Source: a bacterium (GTDB lineage: Bacteria > Chloroflexota > Dormibacteria > UBA8260 > Bog-877). Taken from it: DNA of 14,941 nucleotides. Below are positions 11,997 through 14,941 of this stretch, in pieces; the stretch's first letter is position 1; every line of letters begins with the position of its first letter. Under the pieces are notes generated by a model. It searched no databases and was not told the origin of the DNA. It saw only the letters and a list, made by a program, of their open reading frames with translations. The stretch spans positions 1 through 14,941 of the forward strand of contig JAJYWM010000122.1 of the NCBI GenBank assembly GCA_021791455.1, read 5' to 3'. The position numbers and the translations under genes were made by a program.

Positions 11997-13109
11997 GTGC
12001 CCAGGAGGAGCCGGAGACCACCCGTGGCGGACCTGGACCCCCTCGCCCGGGGGATGGCCGAGGCCGCCCTCCTGGCGGTGCGCCGGGAGCAGAAGGCCCG
12101 CCAGGAGGCCGCCACGCGGCCCGGCCCGACGGCGCCCTCCCCGGAGGAGGCCCCCAGGGCCCTGGTCCCCGCCCTGGAGGCCGCCCGCGCCTACGCCGAG
12201 GCCTCCCGCAGCCCCGCCACCCGCCGCGCCTACCTCGCCGCCTGGCGGGCCTTCACCAGCTGGTGCGCCAGCCCGGAGGTGCCACCAGGGACCCAGCCTC
12301 TCCCGGCCCGCCCGGCCCTCGTGGCCGCGTACGCGGCCCACCTGGCCCAGCTGGGCCGCCGCCCCAGCTCCATCGCCCCGGCGATGGCCGCCATCTCCGT
12401 GGCCCACCAGGCGGCCGGCCACCCCTCCCCCACCCGGACCGCGGAGGTGCGGGCGGTGCTCGCCGGGATCCGCCGGGCCCCTGGGGCCGCCGGCCCCGGA
12501 TCCAGGGGCAAGGCCGCCCTCGAGACCCCGGCGCTGCGGGCAGCCCTGGCCACCCTGCCCCAGGGCACCCTCCGCGGGCTCCGGGACCGGGCGATGCTCC
12601 TCCTGGGCTTCGCCGGCGGGCTGCGCCGCTCCGAGCTGGTCGGGCTGGATGTGGAGGACCTGGAGCCGGCCCCGGAGGGACTCAAGGTCACCCTGCGGCG
12701 CTCCAAGACCGACCAGGAGGGCCGGGGCCGGCTGGTGGGCATCCCCTGGGGCCTCCACGAGCAGACCTGCCCGGTGCGAGCGGTGCGGGCGTGGAGGGAG
12801 GTGGCAGGGATAAGCTCAGGACCGCTCTTCCTCACCGTGGACCGGGCCGGGCGCCTCCTGCCGCAACGCTGCTCCGAGCGGGCCGTGGCCAGGGCGGTGC
12901 AGCGGGCCGTGCGGGGCTCCGGTGGCGAGCCCGAGCGCTACGGCGCCCACAGCCTCCGCTCCGGCTTCGTCACCTCCGCCGCCCACGCCGGGGCCCCCAC
13001 CTGGGCCATCCAGCTCCAGACCGGCCACCGCTCCCTCGCCCAGCTCCACGCCTACGTCCGCCCCGCCACCCTCTTCCAGGAGAATGCCGCCCGGTACGTG
13101 GGGCTGTGA
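11997..13109 (+). CDS. Tyrosine recombinase/integrase
   Basis: A 370-residue product from GTG 11997. The N-terminal 50 residues are basic and low-complexity. A SAM-like core-binding domain follows at about 54-160 (TRRAYLAAWRAFTSWC, SSIAPAMAAISVAHQAAG). The catalytic domain (about 175-365) holds all expected residues: R210 in GGLRRSELVGL, K237 in RSKTDQ, H318 and R321 in HSLRSGFVT, H344 in QTGHRSLAQ and nucleophile Y353 in AYVRP. Size and motifs fit integrases of mobile elements and integron-like or XerC/D-type recombinases. No excisionase gene is next to it. It could integrate the element, resolve plasmid multimers, or exchange cassettes such as the neighbouring defence genes. The large palindrome just upstream is a possible crossover or operator site. 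Confidence 0.95.
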   Translation: MPRRSRRPPVADLDPLARGMAEAALLAVRREQKARQEAATRPGPTAPSPEEAPRALVPALEAARAYAEASRSPATRRAYLAAWRAFTSWCASPEVPPGTQPLPARPALVAAYAAHLAQLGRRPSSIAPAMAAISVAHQAAGHPSPTRTAEVRAVLAGIRRAPGAAGPGSRGKAALETPALRAALATLPQGTLRGLRDRAMLLLGFAGGLRRSELVGLDVEDLEPAPEGLKVTLRRSKTDQEGRGRLVGIPWGLHEQTCPVRAVRAWREVAGISSGPLFLTVDRAGRLLPQRCSERAVARAVQRAVRGSGGEPERYGAHSLRSGFVTSAAHAGAPTWAIQLQTGHRSLAQLHAYVRPATLFQENAARYVGL

Positions 13110-13157
13110 GGAGCGGGCCCTAACGGTGAGGGGCGGAAATAGGTGCCAAGACCGCGG

Positions 13158-14156
13158 CTACCGCTCGGACCGGGTGCCGACATCCCACCTCTTGTTGGTG
13201 GACCACCCTGTATACAGCTTTTCGTCGATCAGCTTGAGCATGATGGGGATGTCGTCATCTTGGAGCACCAATTGATCATTCTGAAGTAGGCGGTTGTCAT
13301 CGAGGTTCTGTTTCTGCATTTCGGCGCGCAGGGCAGGGATCGTGAACTTTGAGCCAAAGGCGCGGCGCTCATACATGCCGCGAAGTTGTTTGGCGACCCG
13401 CCCACCCCTATCACACAGTGCACACAGTCGTTGCGCAGTGTCGCCGTCCAGGGGTAGGGCTGTCACCGCGGCCTGGCTCCACACCGAGAAGCGGGCGGTC
13501 ATGGTGTCTATGTCGCGGAAGACGGCCTCGAAGGCGCTGACGTCTAGCACAGCGATGGCCATATCCGTGACGACCATGTCGAACGACCGCTCGAAGACGA
13601 GCACGGGTGGCTCAATCCGCGTGAGACGGTCCCCGAAGTTGGTCAGCAGCCTGCCCGAGAGCCCTGCCTTGTACGGGTTCCACCGGTCGACGAAGGCGAC
13701 GCGGGAGTCGGGGTTGTCGCCGACTACGGCAGCGTAGAAGGCAAACGACTGCTTCTTGAGGTCACGGGCGTTCAGTTGGGGGAGTGACGACGCGGCTGCC
13801 AGAACCATGCCCGCCCCCGGATCGACCTCGACCTGCGGCGGCTCGGCTGGCGCACTTGCCGAGCGGCGGCCCCGTCGCGGCTCCGGGCGATGCGCAACAA
13901 GGGCGGCGGACGGCACGAGGACGTAGTGGGAGGCGCCGTCGTAGTCGAGGTCATCGGCGTACTCCATCGCGGTGCGCTCGGCAATCGCCGTCAAGGTCGC
14001 CTGGCAGATTGCCCGCAGCTCGTCGGCCACGTCCTTGTTCATGGCGATGCGGTGGCCCTTGAAGTTCCGACCGGAGCGCTGTGCCACGACGAGCGTGACA
14101 GCACCGCTCGTGTCGATGGCGGCTGGATCGAAGGCGAACCCCGTCGCAGGGCTCAC
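13158..14156 (-). CDS. kwaB: Kiwa defence protein KwaB (DUF4868-like)
   Basis: A 332-residue product from GTG 14156 (MSPATGFAFDPAAID), whose start overlaps the TGA of the membrane-protein gene (GTGA). The longer frame from 14267 lies inside that gene and is not needed. Residues about 130-260 resemble DUF4868: LKKQSFAFYAAVVGD, VAFVDRWNPYKAG, GDRLTRIEPPVLVFERSFDMVVTDMAIAVLDVSAFEAVFRD. The C-terminal part (MYERRAFGSKFTIPALRAEMQKQNL..., DDIPIMLKLIDEKLYTG) is helical and charged. In the Kiwa anti-phage system KwaB is the cytoplasmic partner of membrane KwaA. The assignment rests on pattern recall plus the coupled four-TM partner; a DUF4868 profile match would settle it. It is convergent with the integrase gene. 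Confidence 0.75.
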   Translation of the reverse strand: MSPATGFAFDPAAIDTSGAVTLVVAQRSGRNFKGHRIAMNKDVADELRAICQATLTAIAERTAMEYADDLDYDGASHYVLVPSAALVAHRPEPRRGRRSASAPAEPPQVEVDPGAGMVLAAASSLPQLNARDLKKQSFAFYAAVVGDNPDSRVAFVDRWNPYKAGLSGRLLTNFGDRLTRIEPPVLVFERSFDMVVTDMAIAVLDVSAFEAVFRDIDTMTARFSVWSQAAVTALPLDGDTAQRLCALCDRGGRVAKQLRGMYERRAFGSKFTIPALRAEMQKQNLDDNRLLQNDQLVLQDDDIPIMLKLIDEKLYTGWSTNKRWDVGTRSER

Positions 14157-14680
14157 GGCGTGGGCGCCTTGCTTCCCACGGCAACCCGTACGTCGGCATT
14201 GAGCGACACGACCTGCACGACGTCGTCGATCTGGGGCGAGCCCGGCACGACGAGGTGTCCGTTCCACCCCCCGTCGGTCCGGATGGCGATCACCCTCCGG
14301 CCGAGAAGGTAGAGAGTCGGGTTGACCTGGGTCATCTCAGACCGCACATATACCAGGCCGGTAACGAGCAGGAAGATCGCATACGCCACGACGTCGCGGG
14401 CCGTCGGCTCGGCGACGGTGAGGAAGGGTAGCAGGTAGGTGGCAAGATACCCGACCACCTCCGGGCCGGCGTCGCGGATCTGGGCGAGACGGATGGGCTC
14501 GGCTGCCGTGCGCCGCGTGACGCCGAAGACGATCCAGAGCATGTCGGCGAAACCGACCGCGGCGATGACGCCGCAGGCGATCTCCAACCACGCCGTCTGG
14601 AAGCGGATTGCGAGGAGAACAAAGAGGAGGACGTAGGAGCCGAGAAAGAGGCGTGCTCGGCGCGCAGCCTCGGTCATCAT
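14153..14680 (-). CDS. kwaA: Kiwa membrane protein KwaA
   Basis: A 175-residue membrane protein. Four hydrophobic segments lie at about 11-25, 31-52, 76-90 and 95-112, followed by a soluble C-terminal part with VNPTLYLLGRRVIAI and a beta-rich end (HLVVPGS..., DVVQVVSLNADVRVAVGS). Four membrane segments, the NP.L.LLG motif after the last one, a length near 180-200 and a downstream DUF4868-like gene match KwaA. KwaA senses infection at the membrane together with KwaB. The start (first of two ATGs, 14680-14678) overlaps the stop of a further upstream gene (ATGA), and its own stop overlaps kwaB, so the genes are translated as a coupled series. Annotation is inferred from layout and motifs. Confidence 0.75.
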   Translation of the reverse strand: MMTEAARRARLFLGSYVLLFVLLAIRFQTAWLEIACGVIAAVGFADMLWIVFGVTRRTAAEPIRLAQIRDAGPEVVGYLATYLLPFLTVAEPTARDVVAYAIFLLVTGLVYVRSEMTQVNPTLYLLGRRVIAIRTDGGWNGHLVVPGSPQIDDVVQVVSLNADVRVAVGSKAPTP

Positions 14681-14941
14681 CCAGTCCGCCGCGAGCGGTA
14701 CTCGGACATCAGGGTTCCTAGCTGTTCCCCCCCACGCCTTCTTTCAGCGGCCCACGTTCCAGGGAGCAGCGGCCCACTCGGGCTTTGGAGTGAGGCTGGA
14801 ACCAGCTCTTGAAGAGGGATCCCGAGTCGACTTCGGAATGCCTCGGCGTAGGCCAGCGGACTGGTCCGGTCGCGGGCCAGATCGTGCCAGACAGCGATCG
14901 GGTCGGCCGCCGTCCCGTCTTGGCGCGCGGCGGCGCAGCCA
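14677..14941 (-). CDS. C-terminal part of an unrecognised gene coupled to kwaA (start outside window)
   Basis: An open minus-strand frame enters at the right edge and runs 87 codons to TGA 14679-14677, which overlaps the ATG of kwaA (ATGA). The visible sequence includes DPIAVWHDLARDRTSPLAYAE, AFRSRLGIPLQELVPAS and, at the end, LGTLMSEYRSRRTG; it is helical, contains no membrane segment, and I do not recognise it. The stop/start overlap and the same spacing style as kwaA-kwaB argue that it is a real gene of the same operon. Kiwa as described has two genes, so this could be an extra component, a regulator or an unrelated neighbour. Confidence 0.65.
   Translation of the reverse strand, partial: GCAAARQDGTAADPIAVWHDLARDRTSPLAYAEAFRSRLGIPLQELVPASLQSPSGPLLPGTWAAERRRGGEQLGTLMSEYRSRRTG

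Noticed and set aside
11846..13123. 425-codon plus-strand frame overlapping the integrase
   Set aside because: It is out of frame with the recombinase, whose catalytic residues are all present in the other frame; the product is Pro/Arg/Gly low-complexity.
13158..14267. 369-residue form of KwaB
   Set aside because: The first 37 residues lie within the kwaA coding region and are Arg-rich. The GTG at 14156 overlaps the kwaA stop, matching the coupling pattern of the operon.
1..14941. CRISPR array, tRNA or rRNA genes
   Set aside because: No regularly spaced repeats with unique spacers and no cloverleaf or rRNA segments were noticed. The tandem repeats at 576-703 have no spacers.

Overview
The window is a stretch of a high-GC mobile genetic element, most likely an actinobacterial plasmid or a plasmid-derived integrative element. 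That assignment is an inference from three things: strong G/C preference at third codon positions, GTG starts with a -10 box 6 bases upstream (leaderless-type), and a DUF4913-like gene translationally coupled to a VirD4/TraG-type coupling protein. No rRNA, tRNA or CRISPR array was seen.

Left part (1-5605), replication, maintenance and transfer initiation. The 3' end of an unrecognised gene, possibly a replication initiator, runs into three 22-bp direct repeats and three 12-bp direct repeats: a candidate iteron origin. A RelE/Phd-type toxin-antitoxin pair follows on the minus strand, then a 921-residue MOBF (TrwC-type) relaxase-helicase. Just upstream of the relaxase start is a hairpin followed by a sequence very like the R388 (TrwC) nick region, so this is a candidate oriT. 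Facing away from it are a Phd-like antitoxin gene and a VapBC-like pair.

Middle (5606-9901), transfer coupling. A minus-strand operon linked by 4-bp stop/start overlaps holds a DUF4913-like gene, a VirD4-type coupling ATPase and a small helical protein. A complete 1158-bp IS630-family element has inserted directly upstream of the first start codon. It separates that gene from its apparent ribosome-binding site and supplies a substitute AGGA. The IS transposase carries a 1-base frameshift. No mating-pair (type IV secretion channel) genes are present, so what is visible looks mobilisable rather than self-transmissible.

Right part (9425-14941), regulation, defence and recombination. A small membrane protein and a winged-helix-like protein diverge from a three-gene operon: XRE repressor, ImmA/IrrE metalloprotease and an Abi_C/HEPN-type abortive infection protein. 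A 35-bp near-perfect palindrome covers the end of the abi gene and precedes a tyrosine recombinase. Convergent to the recombinase is a two-gene set that looks like the Kiwa anti-phage system (KwaA with four membrane segments, KwaB with a DUF4868-like region). It is preceded by a third, translationally coupled gene cut by the window edge. The most interesting points are the possible three-gene Kiwa operon, the XRE-ImmA-Abi_C operon, the candidate MOBF nick site and the IS630 insertion that rewires the coupling-protein operon.
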